A program made the translations under genes and the position numbers. A DNA stretch of 64,000 nt, from NCBI RefSeq assembly GCF_004124275.1, contig NZ_CP027218.1, positions 1,801,501 to 1,865,500 on the forward strand. The letters are read 5' to 3'. The DNA comes from Pseudomonas sp. DTU12.3 (lineage in GTDB: Bacteria; Pseudomonadota; Gammaproteobacteria; Pseudomonadales; Pseudomonadaceae). This document shows positions 43,772 through 53,450 of the stretch, in pieces (positions within the stretch are counted from its first letter, which is position 1; every line of letters begins with the position of its first letter). The notes beneath the pieces are model-generated. The model was not told where the DNA came from, made no database searches, and saw only the letters and a program-made list of their open reading frames with translations.

Positions 43772-44956
43772 TCAGTCAAAGTGCCGCGCGTAATGCCGGG
43801 GATCGAAGCGCCACACCATCAACAGCATGATCACCATCACCGCCGTCAGCGACCACCAGGCCCATTCGAAACTGCCCAGTTGATCGCGGACAATCCCGGC
43901 CATCAACGGCGAGAGCCCGGCAATCAGGTAACCGATGCCTTGCACGAAAGCCGTCAGGCCCCCGGCGCGTTGCGGGTTATCGAGATGATCCAGCGAGACG
44001 ATCAGACTCATCGGAAACAGCCCGCCAATGCCCAGCCCCAACAAACAGGGCCAGAGCAGGCTGAGATGTTGCGGACTGAGGATCAAACCGCAGAAACCGG
44101 CGATGATCAGCCCGAGCAAGGTCATCAGCACGCTCCGTCGGTCACGGCTGCGATTGGCGATGGCAGGCACTACCAGGCCGGAAATCACCTCCATCGCCGT
44201 CAGAAAACCTAATAGCAGCCCTGCATTTTGTTCACTCCAGCCCTTTTCCACATAGTACGGCGCCAGCCAGGCGAGCACGCAGGTGTAGGACGCCGTGCCC
44301 AGGCCAAAGAAGATTGCGAGTAGCCAAGCGCGGGAATTGTTGAAGAACGACTCTTTCTGTGTCGCCACGGCAGCCGAAGATGACAAATATTTACGCTGCG
44401 TCCAGCCAGACACAAAGGCCAGCAATGCCAACGCAGCCCACACAGCCAGTGCGATCCGCCAACTGCCGGTGTGCGCCAGCATCTGTGGCGCGAACGACGC
44501 CGCGATGGCCGCACCGCCCATGATCGAAGTGACGTACAAGCCCATGCATAGCGCCACGTTGTCGGGGAAGCGCGATTTGATCAGCGTCGGCATCAATGCC
44601 TGAATCAGCGCAATGCCAATGCCCGCCAGCACGGCACTGGCAATCAATTCGGCAGCAGAGTCGATCATCAGCCGCGACAGCGTTGCCAATCCGATGATCA
44701 GTAACGACAGCAGTACGGTGCGCAGTTCGCCGAGACGCTGACTGATGCGAATGCCGAAAAACATCGCCAGCCCCATCGCCATCACCGGCAGCATGGTCAA
44801 CAGCGAGGCGAGGCTGAAACTCAACGCAATGTCACCACGAATCGCCGAGAGCAACGGCCCGACCGCCGCCATGGAAGGACGCAGGTTGAGCGCGACGAGA
44901 ATGATCGCGAACATCAGCCAGACTGCTGGGCGGGTGGTGGTGCGGACGTTTTCCAT
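43772..44956 (-). CDS. CynX/NimT-type MFS transporter
   Basis: The protein of about 394 residues has twelve hydrophobic helices and the family motif LVALNLRPSMAAVGPLLSAI near the N-terminus, typical of the CynX/NimT (cyanate and 2-nitroimidazole) family. The substrate is not known. ATG 44956 has AAAGG upstream; another ATG one codon upstream at 44959 is possible. The frame extends farther 5' to 45034, but that part is not convincing. Confidence 0.85.
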   Translation of the reverse strand: MENVRTTTRPAVWLMFAIILVALNLRPSMAAVGPLLSAIRGDIALSFSLASLLTMLPVMAMGLAMFFGIRISQRLGELRTVLLSLLIIGLATLSRLMIDSAAELIASAVLAGIGIALIQALMPTLIKSRFPDNVALCMGLYVTSIMGGAAIAASFAPQMLAHTGSWRIALAVWAALALLAFVSGWTQRKYLSSSAAVATQKESFFNNSRAWLLAIFFGLGTASYTCVLAWLAPYYVEKGWSEQNAGLLLGFLTAMEVISGLVVPAIANRSRDRRSVLMTLLGLIIAGFCGLILSPQHLSLLWPCLLGLGIGGLFPMSLIVSLDHLDNPQRAGGLTAFVQGIGYLIAGLSPLMAGIVRDQLGSFEWAWWSLTAVMVIMLLMVWRFDPRHYARHFD

Positions 44957-45250
44957 CATCGGACCTTTGAGCGGAGCTGACGATTTAGCGCAGCACCGTC
45001 CCCGCCGCGCAAACCAGAAAACCCGCGTTCCCACCTAAAAATCAAATACCCCCTACAGGGGCATTTTCTGAATCGGGGCTGAATCATTCTCAAATACTTC
45101 ACAGGTTTCAGAGTATTCCGACAAGCCAACTAATCGTTGGCGTCTTTTTCACAAAAAATTGATGGTTGCCTGCTTAAAGTTTGTCACGCCTTGGTTAATG
45201 AAATTTTCACAAATAACCGAGGCGCGTCCTTTCGGGAAGTAATTACCTTT

Positions 45251-46900
45251 ATGTTGAAGTTAAAAGCCGTGCGCCCGGAATGGGTGACGTTGATTGCCAG
45301 CGCCTTTCTTTTGATCGGTTTCAATTTCGTGCTCTGGCAGCATCTGTTCGACATCACTGCCGCAGACGGCAAAGGCATTGCCATGCGCGTGGCTTTCGCG
45401 GTGATGATCTTTGCGGCGTTCAACATTGTGCTGACGTTCCTGGCCTTTCGGCCACTGCTTAAACCGGTTCTGACGTTGATGTTTTTGCTCAGCGCCGGCG
45501 TGGCTTATTTCATGAGCCAGTATGGCGTGATGATTGATGCGGGGATGTTTAGAAATTTCGCCGAAACCAATATCACCGAAGTTCGTGATCTGCTGTCGTT
45601 GAAGTTGTTGGCTTATATAGTATTGCTCGGTGTCTTGCCGTCATGGTTGTTGTGGAAAGTCCCGGTAAACTATCGTCGCTGGCACCGCGAGTTGTTCAGT
45701 AAAGTTATTGTCAGTGTGGTGTCGACAGCAGTCATCGGTGGTGTTGCACTGGCCAACTACCAAGGGTTGTCGTCGCTGTTTCGCAATCACCATGAAATTC
45801 GTTTGATGCTGGTGCCGAGCAACTACATTGGCGCATCGGCCGGCTATCTTCGCGAGCTGGTAGCTTCGGCAGAGCAACCGTTTATCAAGATTGGTGAAGA
45901 CGCTCAGCGTAATCCCGATGTGAAGCTGCAGCCGCGTAAATCGCTGACGGTACTGGTGGTGGGTGAAAGTGCGCGTGCCGAGAACTTTGGCATTCTCGGC
46001 TACAACCGGGACACCACGCCGCAACTCGACAAGGAATCCGGGCTGATTGCCTTCACCGACGTGCATTCCTGTGGCACGGAAACCGCTGTCTCGGTGCCGT
46101 GCATGTTCTCCAACATGGGGCGCAAGGATTACGACGCGAGCAAGGCGAAGAACGAAGAAGGCCTGCTCGACGTGCTCAAGCGTGCTGGTATCGATGTGAT
46201 CTGGCGCGATAACCAGTCAGGCTGCAAAGGTACCTGTGATCGCGTGACGGTGCAGGATGTCAGTAACTTGAAAGACCCGACCCTGTGCGCCAACAGCGAA
46301 TGCCGCGACGAAATTCTTCTGCAAGGCCTGCAAAGCTTTATTGATCATCTGGACAAAGACACCGTGCTGGTTCTGCACCAGATGGGCAGCCACGGCCCGG
46401 AATACTTCAAGCGTTATCCAAAAGAGTACGAGCACTTCACCCCGGTCTGTGAAAGTAACGCGCTGAACAATTGCAGCCGCGAAAGTATCGTCAACGGCTA
46501 CGACAACACGCTGGTGTACACCGATCATGTGCTGTCGAGCCTGATCGACGTGTTGCGCAACAATCAGGACAAAGTCGATACCGCCATGTTGTATCTGTCC
46601 GATCACGGCGAATCGCTGGGCGAGTACAACCTGTTCCTGCACGGCACGCCTTACATGCTGGCGCCGGAGCAACAGAAGCACGTAGCGATGCTGGCGTGGT
46701 TCTCCGATAGTTATCAGAAGGCCTATTCGGTCGACACTCATTGCCTGCAAATGAGCCGCGACAAACCGCTGAGCCAGGACAACCTGTTCCACTCGATGCT
46801 CGGCCTGCTGGAAGTGAAGAGCTCGGTATATCAGCCGGGTCTGGACATGTTCGCCGGCTGCCGTGGCGCCGTGATCGACGGCGTCCTGGCCAAGGACTGA
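45251..46900 (+). CDS. eptA: Phosphoethanolamine--lipid A transferase EptA
   Basis: The 549-residue protein has five N-terminal membrane helices (to about residue 175) and a periplasmic alkaline-phosphatase-fold domain. The nucleophile threonine lies in SCGTETAVSVPCMFS (Thr278 most likely), with metal ligands VVGESARAEN (Glu239) and LSDHGESLGEY. It adds phosphoethanolamine to lipid A and lowers sensitivity to cationic peptides. ATG 45251 lacks a clear Shine-Dalgarno sequence. The upstream 294-base gap is AT-rich and holds two TTTTCACAAA words. Confidence 0.93.
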   Translation: MLKLKAVRPEWVTLIASAFLLIGFNFVLWQHLFDITAADGKGIAMRVAFAVMIFAAFNIVLTFLAFRPLLKPVLTLMFLLSAGVAYFMSQYGVMIDAGMFRNFAETNITEVRDLLSLKLLAYIVLLGVLPSWLLWKVPVNYRRWHRELFSKVIVSVVSTAVIGGVALANYQGLSSLFRNHHEIRLMLVPSNYIGASAGYLRELVASAEQPFIKIGEDAQRNPDVKLQPRKSLTVLVVGESARAENFGILGYNRDTTPQLDKESGLIAFTDVHSCGTETAVSVPCMFSNMGRKDYDASKAKNEEGLLDVLKRAGIDVIWRDNQSGCKGTCDRVTVQDVSNLKDPTLCANSECRDEILLQGLQSFIDHLDKDTVLVLHQMGSHGPEYFKRYPKEYEHFTPVCESNALNNCSRESIVNGYDNTLVYTDHVLSSLIDVLRNNQDKVDTAMLYLSDHGESLGEYNLFLHGTPYMLAPEQQKHVAMLAWFSDSYQKAYSVDTHCLQMSRDKPLSQDNLFHSMLGLLEVKSSVYQPGLDMFAGCRGAVIDGVLAKD

Positions 46901-46911
46901 AGCATTCCCCC

Positions 46912-47005
46912 CGTAGGAGCTGCCGAAGGTTCGGGCCGCGTTAGGACGATCTTTTGATGTTGTTTTTGAAAATCAAAAGATCGCAGCCTTCGGCAGCTCC
47001 TACAG
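46912..47005. repeat. REP pair, inverted (GTAGGAGCTGCCGAAGG type)
   Basis: A left arm CGTAGGAGCTGCCGAAGGTT with a diverged inner part (TCGGGCCGCGTTAGGA) faces the right arm AAAAGATCGCAGCCTTCGGC. They lie between eptA and rnd and may serve as the eptA terminator structure. Confidence 0.82.
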
Positions 47006-47143
47006 GTAATGGCCCCGTTTGATCCTTCTGTCAGACTATTCTTACCAATTGGCAGGACATTTCGTTACAGCTCTTGCCCTTCGCAGGCGCGTAAATCGCC
47101 AGTGGCGATATATACTGCGCGCCATTCTTCAAGGGAGAGCCGT

Positions 47144-48277
47144 GTGGCCATCGATATTCACTGGATTCGCGACAACGATAGCCTCGCGCAGTTTTGCGCC
47201 GAGTGGCAGCAACTGCCTTTCGTTGCCCTCGACACCGAATTCATGCGGGTCGACACCTTCTACCCGATTGCCGGCCTGTTGCAGGTCGGCGACGGCAAAC
47301 GCGCCTACCTGATTGATCCGCTGACCATCAATGCCTGGCAACCGCTGGCTGCATTGCTGGAAAACCCGGCCGTACTCAAAGTCCTGCACGCCTGCAGCGA
47401 AGACCTCGAAGTGCTGTTGCGCCTGACCGGCAGCCTGCCGGCGCCGATGTTCGACACACAATTGGCTGCCGCTTACCTGAACCTCGGTTTCTCCATGGGC
47501 TATTCGCGCCTGGTGCAAGCGGTGCTCGGCATCGAACTGCCGAAGGGCGAGACGCGCTCCGACTGGTTGCAGCGACCACTGTCCGAAACCCAGATCAGCT
47601 ACGCCGCCGAAGACGCCGTGCACCTGGCGGAAGTTTTCGTACAACTGCGGCCGAAACTGTCTGACGACAAGTTCGCCTGGGTGCTGGAGGACGGCGCCGA
47701 ACTGGTCGCCAACCTGCGCCGCGAAACCGATCCGTACGAGGTTTACCGCGAGGCCAAACTGGCGTGGAAACTCTCGCGCGCGCAATTGGCGGTTCTGCGT
47801 GAACTGTGCGCCTGGCGTGAAACCGAAGCCCGTGCCCGGGATCTGCCGCGCAACCGAATTGTTCGTGAGCATTCGTTGTGGCCGCTGGCCCGCACGCAAC
47901 CGGACAACCTCGCCGCGTTGGGCAAGATCGAAGACATGCACCCGCGTACCGTGCGTCAGGACGGCCAATTTCTGCTTGATCTGATCAAGCGCTCTGGCAG
48001 TGTGGGGCCTGATCAATGGCCACCTGCCGTGGCGGAACCGTTGCCGATCGAAGCCGCCGCGTTGATCAAACAACTGCGCGCACTGGGTCAGGCCGAAGCT
48101 GAACGCCTCGATATCGCCCCGGAATTGATGCTGCGCAAGAAAACCCTCGAAGCCCTGGTCAAAAGCGGCTACCCCGAGGGTCCTTACCAATTGCCTGAGT
48201 CGTTGCGTGGCTGGCGCCGCGAACTCATGGGCCAGAAGCTGCTCGACAGCCTGGCCACCGCCGGAGAACAGCCTTGA
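47144..48277 (+). CDS. rnd: Ribonuclease D
   Basis: RNase D trims tRNA 3' ends. The 377-residue protein has the DEDDy exonuclease domain with [20 protein letters not shown] (first DE), then CSEDLEVL and [10 protein letters not shown]. An HRDC domain follows (about 210-290). The start is GTG 47144 after AAGGGAGAG, and the upstream frame runs into a REP region. Its stop overlaps the TTG start of ycgL. Confidence 0.95.
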   Translation: MAIDIHWIRDNDSLAQFCAEWQQLPFVALDTEFMRVDTFYPIAGLLQVGDGKRAYLIDPLTINAWQPLAALLENPAVLKVLHACSEDLEVLLRLTGSLPAPMFDTQLAAAYLNLGFSMGYSRLVQAVLGIELPKGETRSDWLQRPLSETQISYAAEDAVHLAEVFVQLRPKLSDDKFAWVLEDGAELVANLRRETDPYEVYREAKLAWKLSRAQLAVLRELCAWRETEARARDLPRNRIVREHSLWPLARTQPDNLAALGKIEDMHPRTVRQDGQFLLDLIKRSGSVGPDQWPPAVAEPLPIEAAALIKQLRALGQAEAERLDIAPELMLRKKTLEALVKSGYPEGPYQLPESLRGWRRELMGQKLLDSLATAGEQP

Positions 48278-48567
48278 AACGTATTTGCTCTATTTACCAA
48301 AGCTCGAAGCGCAAGGGCATGTATCTCTATGTGCTCAAGAGCGATGAGCTGGAACGCGTGCCCGAGGCCCTGATGGCGGCCTTCGGCAAAGCCATATTTA
48401 CCTTCAGTCTGGTGTTGACGCCCGAGCGTAAACTGGCCAGCGAAGACATCGTCCTGGTTCTGGAAAACCTCGACAAGCAGGGCTATCACCTGCAAATGCC
48501 GCCGGCCGAGGACGAGTACATCGAGCACTTGCCCGAAGAGTTGCTGCGACGCAACGATCCGGTCTGA
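48274..48567 (+). CDS. YcgL domain protein
   Basis: The 97-residue protein reads [20 protein letters not shown] at the start and [20 protein letters not shown] at the end, the YcgL family pattern. The function is unknown. It starts with TTG 48274 overlapping the rnd stop (TTGA), an arrangement usual in Pseudomonas, where ycgL follows rnd. Confidence 0.9.
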   Translation: MKRICSIYQSSKRKGMYLYVLKSDELERVPEALMAAFGKAIFTFSLVLTPERKLASEDIVLVLENLDKQGYHLQMPPAEDEYIEHLPEELLRRNDPV

Positions 48568-48672
48568 TCTGCAAGGCCCTGTCCTGGGCCTTGGTTAACC
48601 CTGGAACTGTTTTTACCGCGATGGCCGCCCTGAATCCGGTGGCCATCTGCACGGTTTGCGAAAGGTTTGAAG

Positions 48673-49605
48673 ATGCGCGTTCTGATTGCTGAACACGACC
48701 ACGCGATATACGCCCGGCTGCTGCGTCAGGCAGTGCCGGAACTCGAAGTGCTGACCAGTGGCGACTCTGCCGAACTGGCTCGTCAGGCTGCCGATTGCCC
48801 GGTGTGGCTGGGGCAGCCGGATCTGTTGGCGACGCTGTTGCGTCAAGGGCATCAGCCACAATGGCTGCAATCGACCTGGGCCGGTATCACGCCGCTGCTC
48901 GCCGACGGCTTGCGTCGCGATTACCGCCTGACCCGGGCGGTGGGGATTTTTGGTCAGGTCATGGCTGAATATGTCCTCACCTACATGCTCGGTCATGAGC
49001 GCGAAGTGCTGGCGCGTCTGGTCAGCCAGGTCGAGCGCAAGTGGGACAATCGCACCGGCCAGAGTCTGGTCGGACGCAAGGTGCTGATCGTTGGCACCGG
49101 TGACATCGGCCAGAGTGTCGCGCAGTTTCTGCGGCCGTTCGGCGTCGAGTTGTATGGCATCGCCAGCAGCGCCCGCGAGCAGGCGCCGTTTGTCGAAGTC
49201 GGCTCGATGGCCGATCTGCCACGGCTGGTCGGCGAGGTCGATTACGTGGTCAATCTGCTGCCCAACACCGAACACACCCACGATATCTACGATGCGACGC
49301 TGTTCAGGCAATTCAAGCCGACCGGGTTGTTCATCAATGCCGGACGCGGTGTCGCGGTGGTCGATGCGGATCTGGTGGAAGCGCTGAAGGAAGGGCATCT
49401 GGCGGGCGCGGTGATCGATGTCTGCCGTCAGGAACCGTTGCCGCAACGTCATCCGTTCTGGACCGCGTGGGGCTTGCTGCTGACCGGGCACAGCTCGGCG
49501 CCGACGTCACCGGCGTTGATGGTGCAGCTGTTTGTCGAGAACCTGAAGGCGTATCAGGCGAGTGAGGCGTTGCGCGGCGAAGTGGATTTCAACCGCGGGT
49601 ATTGA
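48673..49605 (+). CDS. D-2-hydroxyacid dehydrogenase family protein
   Basis: The 310-residue protein has the NAD-binding motif VGTGDIG near 140-146 and the catalytic-domain pattern INAGRGVAVVDADLVEAL near 235. The catalytic Arg sits in NAGRG, but the histidine-containing segment is TGHSSAPTS. It reduces or oxidises a 2-hydroxyacid with NAD(P)H, substrate unknown. ATG 48673 begins MRVLIAEHD; the TTG two codons upstream is not supported. It may be co-transcribed with rnd-ycgL. Confidence 0.88.
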   Translation: MRVLIAEHDHAIYARLLRQAVPELEVLTSGDSAELARQAADCPVWLGQPDLLATLLRQGHQPQWLQSTWAGITPLLADGLRRDYRLTRAVGIFGQVMAEYVLTYMLGHEREVLARLVSQVERKWDNRTGQSLVGRKVLIVGTGDIGQSVAQFLRPFGVELYGIASSAREQAPFVEVGSMADLPRLVGEVDYVVNLLPNTEHTHDIYDATLFRQFKPTGLFINAGRGVAVVDADLVEALKEGHLAGAVIDVCRQEPLPQRHPFWTAWGLLLTGHSSAPTSPALMVQLFVENLKAYQASEALRGEVDFNRGY

Positions 49606-49612
49606 GTTGACA

Positions 49613-49689
49613 TCAAAAGATCGCAGCCTGCGGCAGCTCCTACAGGGAAATGTGAACTTCTGTAGGAGCTGCCGCAGGCTGCGATCTTT
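49613..49689. repeat. REP pair, inverted (GTAGGAGCTGCCGCAGGCTG type)
   Basis: AAAAGATCGCAGCCTGCGGC and TGTAGGAGCTGCCGCAGGCT are close inverses around 20 bases. They lie between the convergent dehydrogenase and nitroreductase genes and could terminate both. Confidence 0.9.
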
Positions 49690-49695
49690 GGCTTC

Positions 49696-50289
49696 TTAGA
49701 GGGTAAAGTCGCCTTCAGCCGCCAGTTCGTTCAGCGGACGACGCGGGCTTGGCTCTTCGCGCGCTTGCAGGTAATCCGCCAGGGTTGCCTTGTCACCCAG
49801 CTTGCCAACGGCCACAGCCGCGTGCAGCGCATAACCCTCGGGAATGTTCAGCTCCTTGCGTGTCAGCTCCTGATCGAAACCGGCCATGCCGTGGGTGTGC
49901 CAGCCGCTGATGCTCGCTTGCAGCGCCAGATGGCCCCACGCCGAACCCGTGTCAAACGTGTGCCACAGCGCCGGCGTTTCTTCAGTGGCGCCCGGTGCCG
50001 TGAACGTGGTTTTCGAAATCACGATCACCAGCGCCGACGCATGCTGCGCCCAGCTACGGTTGAACTCATTGAGCAGGCCCAGATAACGCTGCCAGTTCGG
50101 CGTATCGCGACGCGCGTAGAGGAAACGCCATGGCTGCGAGTTGTACGCCGAGGGCGCCCAGCGCGCGGCTTCGAAGAAACTCAGCAGGGTTTCTTCCGGG
50201 ATCGCTTCGCCGGTGAAGGCGCGCGGCGACCAGCGATCGGTGAATTGCGGGTGAATGGCGTAATCGGCAACGCGAGGGTTGGCACTCAT
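49696..50289 (-). CDS. Nitroreductase family protein
   Basis: The 197-residue protein has the FMN-binding pattern of the nitroreductase fold: FTDRWSPRAFTGEAIPEETL near the start, ARWAPSAYNSQPWRFLYA near residue 48, and HGMAGFD with DYLQAREEPSPRRPL near the C-terminus. It is probably an NAD(P)H-dependent flavoenzyme of broad substrate range. ATG 50289 follows AAGGAATCTCTTG. It is divergent from ycgN with a 280-base gap that shows no further gene. Confidence 0.88.
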   Translation of the reverse strand: MSANPRVADYAIHPQFTDRWSPRAFTGEAIPEETLLSFFEAARWAPSAYNSQPWRFLYARRDTPNWQRYLGLLNEFNRSWAQHASALVIVISKTTFTAPGATEETPALWHTFDTGSAWGHLALQASISGWHTHGMAGFDQELTRKELNIPEGYALHAAVAVGKLGDKATLADYLQAREEPSPRRPLNELAAEGDFTL

Positions 50290-50569
50290 CAAGAGATTCC
50301 TTGCTACGTTTGAGTAAAAGATTCGAACGAAAACCCGGCGGGATCAGTTGCGCTGAACAATGGGAGTTTTCCGAGCCTGACAGTTCACCGCAATGCAACG
50401 CGGTCGGGCGTTAATGGCTTGCGGGCAAGGCTCCTTGCGACTGGCAAAGCTACGCGCCGCCACAAAAACTGACAAGTCCTGCACAACCGGCAGTCGCCAG
50501 CGCTTGGCCCGCAAGGCCTTGGGCACTAGACTGGCGGCCTTTTCACCACCTGATGTTGATGCTTGAGCC

Positions 50570-51019
50570 ATGGTCGCCAAAGTCGAACCGTTCTGGAAAC
50601 GCAAAACCCTCGATCAACTCGATCTGGAGGAATGGGAATCGCTGTGCGACGGTTGTGGACTGTGCTGCCTGCAAAAACTCGAGGATGAAGAAGACAACAG
50701 CGTCTATTACACGCGCATCGCCTGCAAACTGCTGGATCTGAAAACCTGTCAGTGCAGCGATTACCCGAATCGCATCAAGTTTGTCCCGGACTGCATTCAG
50801 CTCACCCCGGGCCAGGCTGAAGAATTCAAATGGCTGCCGCCGACCTGCGGGTATCGACTGGTCAGCGAAGGCAAGGATTTGCCGTCGTGGCACCATCTGG
50901 TCAGCGGTGATCGCGATGCGGTGCATCACCAGCGGATTTCGCAATCCGGGCGCATGCTCGCCGAGGGCAGCGTGCCGGAGGATGACTGGGAAGATCACCT
51001 GATTTTCCGCGCGGGTTAA
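50570..51019 (+). CDS. YcgN family cysteine-cluster protein
   Basis: The 149-residue protein has a conserved cysteine set, [15 protein letters not shown] near residue 24 and CQCSDYPNR near 62, then [25 protein letters not shown]. This is the UPF0260/YcgN family, thought to bind zinc or an iron-sulfur cluster. The function is not known. A REP follows and then the metallopeptidase-like gene. Confidence 0.9.
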   Translation: MVAKVEPFWKRKTLDQLDLEEWESLCDGCGLCCLQKLEDEEDNSVYYTRIACKLLDLKTCQCSDYPNRIKFVPDCIQLTPGQAEEFKWLPPTCGYRLVSEGKDLPSWHHLVSGDRDAVHHQRISQSGRMLAEGSVPEDDWEDHLIFRAG

Positions 51020-51029
51020 CTGAACAATC

Positions 51030-51086
51030 TGTAGCGAGGGAGCTTGCTCTCGATCATTCGGATCTGCGAGCAGGCTCGCTAGCCAC
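51030..51086. repeat. REP-like inverted pair (GTAGCGAGGGAGCTTGCTCT type)
   Basis: TGTAGCGAGGGAGCTTGCTC faces GAGCAGGCTCGCTAGCCACA with some mismatches. They lie between ycgN and the next gene, whose ribosome-binding site (AAGGAG) follows directly after the right arm. Confidence 0.7.
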
Positions 51087-51097
51087 AAGGAGTGTGT

Positions 51098-52327
51098 ATG
51101 GCTGTGGGATTGCCTCAGGCGCTGCTCGTCGTACTTCTGGCGCTGAGCGCGCCCGTGTGGGCGGCGAAGAAAGTCGATCTGGATTATCACGTGCGCCTGT
51201 TGCCACAGAGCGATCAGGCCGAAGTGCGCCTGACCCTCGCCAAGGGCGAAGCGGTGCGCAGCCTCGACTTTGACCTGGGCGATGGCAGCCATTACAGCGA
51301 CTTCAAGGCTGACGGCCAGTGGCTGCTCAACCCGGGCAAGCAAACTCGCGGTGTCTGGCGCCCGTCCAGTGACAAGGCCAGCCTGACCTACCGCGTGCGT
51401 ATCAGTCACGGCCGCAAGAATGGCAGCTTCGACACGCGCATGACGCCGACTTGGGCGTTGATGCGCGGCGATGAATTGGTGCCGCAGGCCAAGCTCGATC
51501 AGCAGGATGGCGTTGAGCTGGTCTCGCGTCTGCAATTCGAATTGCCCGACGGCTGGAAAAGCGTCGAAACCGCGTGGCCACGCATCGGCAAGAACAAATT
51601 CCGCATCGACAATCCCGCACGCCTGTTCGACCGCCCGACCGGCTGGATGCTTGCCGGCCACCTCGGTACGCGGCGCACCCGTCTGGGCGAAACCGAGGTC
51701 ACTGTGGCCTCGCCGCAAGGGCAGGGCATGCGGCGCATGGATGTGCTGACGTTGCTGACGTTCGTCTGGCCGCAGGTGCAAGCCGTCTATCCACGCCATC
51801 CGAGCAAACTGTTGCTCGTCGGCGCCAATGATCCGATGTGGCGCGGCAGTCTGGGCGCGCATGAATCGATTTACCTGAATACGCGCTTGCCGCTGGTCAG
51901 CGAAAGCGGCAGCAGTGCGCTGATGCGCGAGTTGGCGCAGGTCTTCGGGAGGATCAACGACGAGCAACGCAGCGACTGGATCAGCGAAGGCTTTGCCGAG
52001 TATTACGCGATCGAACTGGTGCGCCGCGCGGGTGGCATGAGTGATGAGCGCTATCAGGGCTTGCAGGCGAAATTGCTCAGGGACAGCCAGAAGGTCACAA
52101 CCTTGCGCGGCCAACAGATCAGCCCGGCTCAGTTGGCAAAAGCAGTGGTGTTGTTGCAGGAACTGGATCGCGAGATTCGTTTGAAAACGCGTAACAAGCG
52201 TTCGCTGGATGATGTGTTGCGTGGGGCGATGCATCTTGGGACGGTGAGCACCAAGGCGTTTGTGCAACTGGCCGAGAGCGTGCTTGGCGAATCCTCCAAG
52301 GTCCTTGATACCGCGTTACTTCAGTAA
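51098..52327 (+). CDS. Secreted gluzincin-like protein with a degenerate HExxH motif
   Basis: The 409-residue precursor has a signal peptide (about 23 residues, ending VWA), a beta-rich N-terminal domain and an M1/M61-like domain. In the place of HExxH it reads RELAQ (277-281), so both histidines are replaced (Arg277, Gln281). The downstream glutamate motif WISEGFAEYY is retained (Glu297). It probably cannot bind zinc and may be a non-catalytic scaffold. ATG 51098 follows AAGGAG. The specific role is unknown. Confidence 0.7.
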   Translation: MAVGLPQALLVVLLALSAPVWAAKKVDLDYHVRLLPQSDQAEVRLTLAKGEAVRSLDFDLGDGSHYSDFKADGQWLLNPGKQTRGVWRPSSDKASLTYRVRISHGRKNGSFDTRMTPTWALMRGDELVPQAKLDQQDGVELVSRLQFELPDGWKSVETAWPRIGKNKFRIDNPARLFDRPTGWMLAGHLGTRRTRLGETEVTVASPQGQGMRRMDVLTLLTFVWPQVQAVYPRHPSKLLLVGANDPMWRGSLGAHESIYLNTRLPLVSESGSSALMRELAQVFGRINDEQRSDWISEGFAEYYAIELVRRAGGMSDERYQGLQAKLLRDSQKVTTLRGQQISPAQLAKAVVLLQELDREIRLKTRNKRSLDDVLRGAMHLGTVSTKAFVQLAESVLGESSKVLDTALLQ

Positions 52328-52333
52328 TACCGC

Positions 52334-52402
52334 CATCGCGAGCAGGCTCACTCCCACAGGGGGAATGCATTTCAAACTGTGGGAGCGAGCCTGCTCGCGA
52401 AG
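52334..52402. repeat. REP pair, inverted (GTGGGAGCGAGCCTGCTCGC type)
   Basis: CATCGCGAGCAGGCTCACTC and TGTGGGAGCGAGCCTGCTCG face each other around about 25 bases. They lie between the convergent metallopeptidase-like gene and the small membrane-protein gene. Confidence 0.9.
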
Positions 52403-52431
52403 GGGCCTGTCGACTCAGCGAAGATGCCGGA

Positions 52432-52809
52432 TCAAACCCCGGTTTTTGGTGATTTCACCGAATCATTGCCGGTCACCGTCGCGGTTTTGGTCGCCGCCTC
52501 GGCATTCGCCTTCAGCTTGCTCAACTCTTCCCCGGCCCGCTCGATCTTCGCCCGCACGTTGTTCATGTCCTGACGACTTTTCTCAAACAGGCTCTTCACC
52601 GAACTGTGCCCGGTAATCCCGCGTGCCATGGCCACGCCGCCAATCGCCACCTGAATCAAACCGAACACACCGCCACGGCGCAGGCCCTTGCCGACCATGA
52701 TCACGCCACCGGCCAGAGAGCCGATGCGCTCCCAGCCCTCGACGTTCTGCTCGGAATGGCTCTGGAACGGGGTGGATTCGATACGCTCGACGCGTTTGAG
52801 CTCGGTCAT
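52432..52809 (-). CDS. Small membrane protein with glycine-rich hydrophobic core (DUF2892-like)
   Basis: The 125-residue protein has a polar N-terminal part of about 40 residues and two glycine-rich hydrophobic segments (SLAGGVIMVGKGLRRGGVFGLIQ, seen in parts, about 43-80) that resemble the DUF2892 inner-membrane pair. A helical C-terminal tail follows. ATG 52809 follows GGAGAAAGATC. Function unknown. Confidence 0.7.
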   Translation of the reverse strand: MTELKRVERIESTPFQSHSEQNVEGWERIGSLAGGVIMVGKGLRRGGVFGLIQVAIGGVAMARGITGHSSVKSLFEKSRQDMNNVRAKIERAGEELSKLKANAEAATKTATVTGNDSVKSPKTGV

Positions 52810-52890
52810 GATCTTTCTCCAGGCAATGAGTAATGGATAAACAAGCTGACTGCGCGGGCGGTCAGCTTGTTCCATCGGATGTGCGACGCT

Positions 52891-53361
52891 TCAGCGGAAT
52901 TTTGGCCCGGAGCGGGTGTTCAGGCCCTTGGCCATGCGGTCGTAGAGCACGACGTTGACCGTGGCAGCGAGGTTCATGCAGCCGGTGGTCGGGATGTACA
53001 CGACGTCTTCGCACCAGTCGCGGATCTCTTTATCCAGCGAGCCGTCTTCCGGACCGAAAATGTACAGGGCGCGATCCGGGTGGGTGTATTCCGGCAGCGG
53101 GCGGGCGCCCTCGACCAGTTCCACGGCGACCGGTACGCAGTTGAGCGGGAGGATCTTTTTCAGATCGTCGATGCCGATCAGCGGAATGTCGTAGTGCACG
53201 CGCTTGGTGTCGGTGACGAAGTCGGCGGCGCGTTCATAACGCTTGCCGGTGTAGAACACCGATGCCACGCCGTAGCAGCCTGCGGCGCGCATCACCGAAC
53301 CGACGTTCTCCGGTGATTTGGGGTTATACAAACCAATGCAGCTGTACCGTTTGTCTGCCAC
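52891..53361 (-). CDS. TrmH-family RNA 2'-O-methyltransferase
   Basis: The 156-residue protein is a single SPOUT domain without an extra RNA-binding domain, with LYNPKSPENVGSVMRAAGCYG near the N-terminus, FGPEDGSLD near 104 and IPTTGCMNLAATVNVVLYDR near 125. Small members of this class methylate tRNA wobble or related sites. GTG 53361 is the start I prefer because the frame upstream runs into REP DNA; GAAGG lies upstream. Confidence 0.88.
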   Translation of the reverse strand: MADKRYSCIGLYNPKSPENVGSVMRAAGCYGVASVFYTGKRYERAADFVTDTKRVHYDIPLIGIDDLKKILPLNCVPVAVELVEGARPLPEYTHPDRALYIFGPEDGSLDKEIRDWCEDVVYIPTTGCMNLAATVNVVLYDRMAKGLNTRSGPKFR

Positions 53362-53450
53362 GAGCGGGGTGCCTTCGGGAAAAAGAGCGCGATTATACGG
53401 GGATTGGGGGAGGGCGGGCAGATTCGAGATCTGCGGTGTCTCACCGGCCG

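Noticed and set aside
50344..50604. 86-codon minus-strand ORF in the nitroreductase-ycgN gap
   Set aside because: It overlaps the ycgN start on the opposite strand and has no ribosome-binding site or known pattern.
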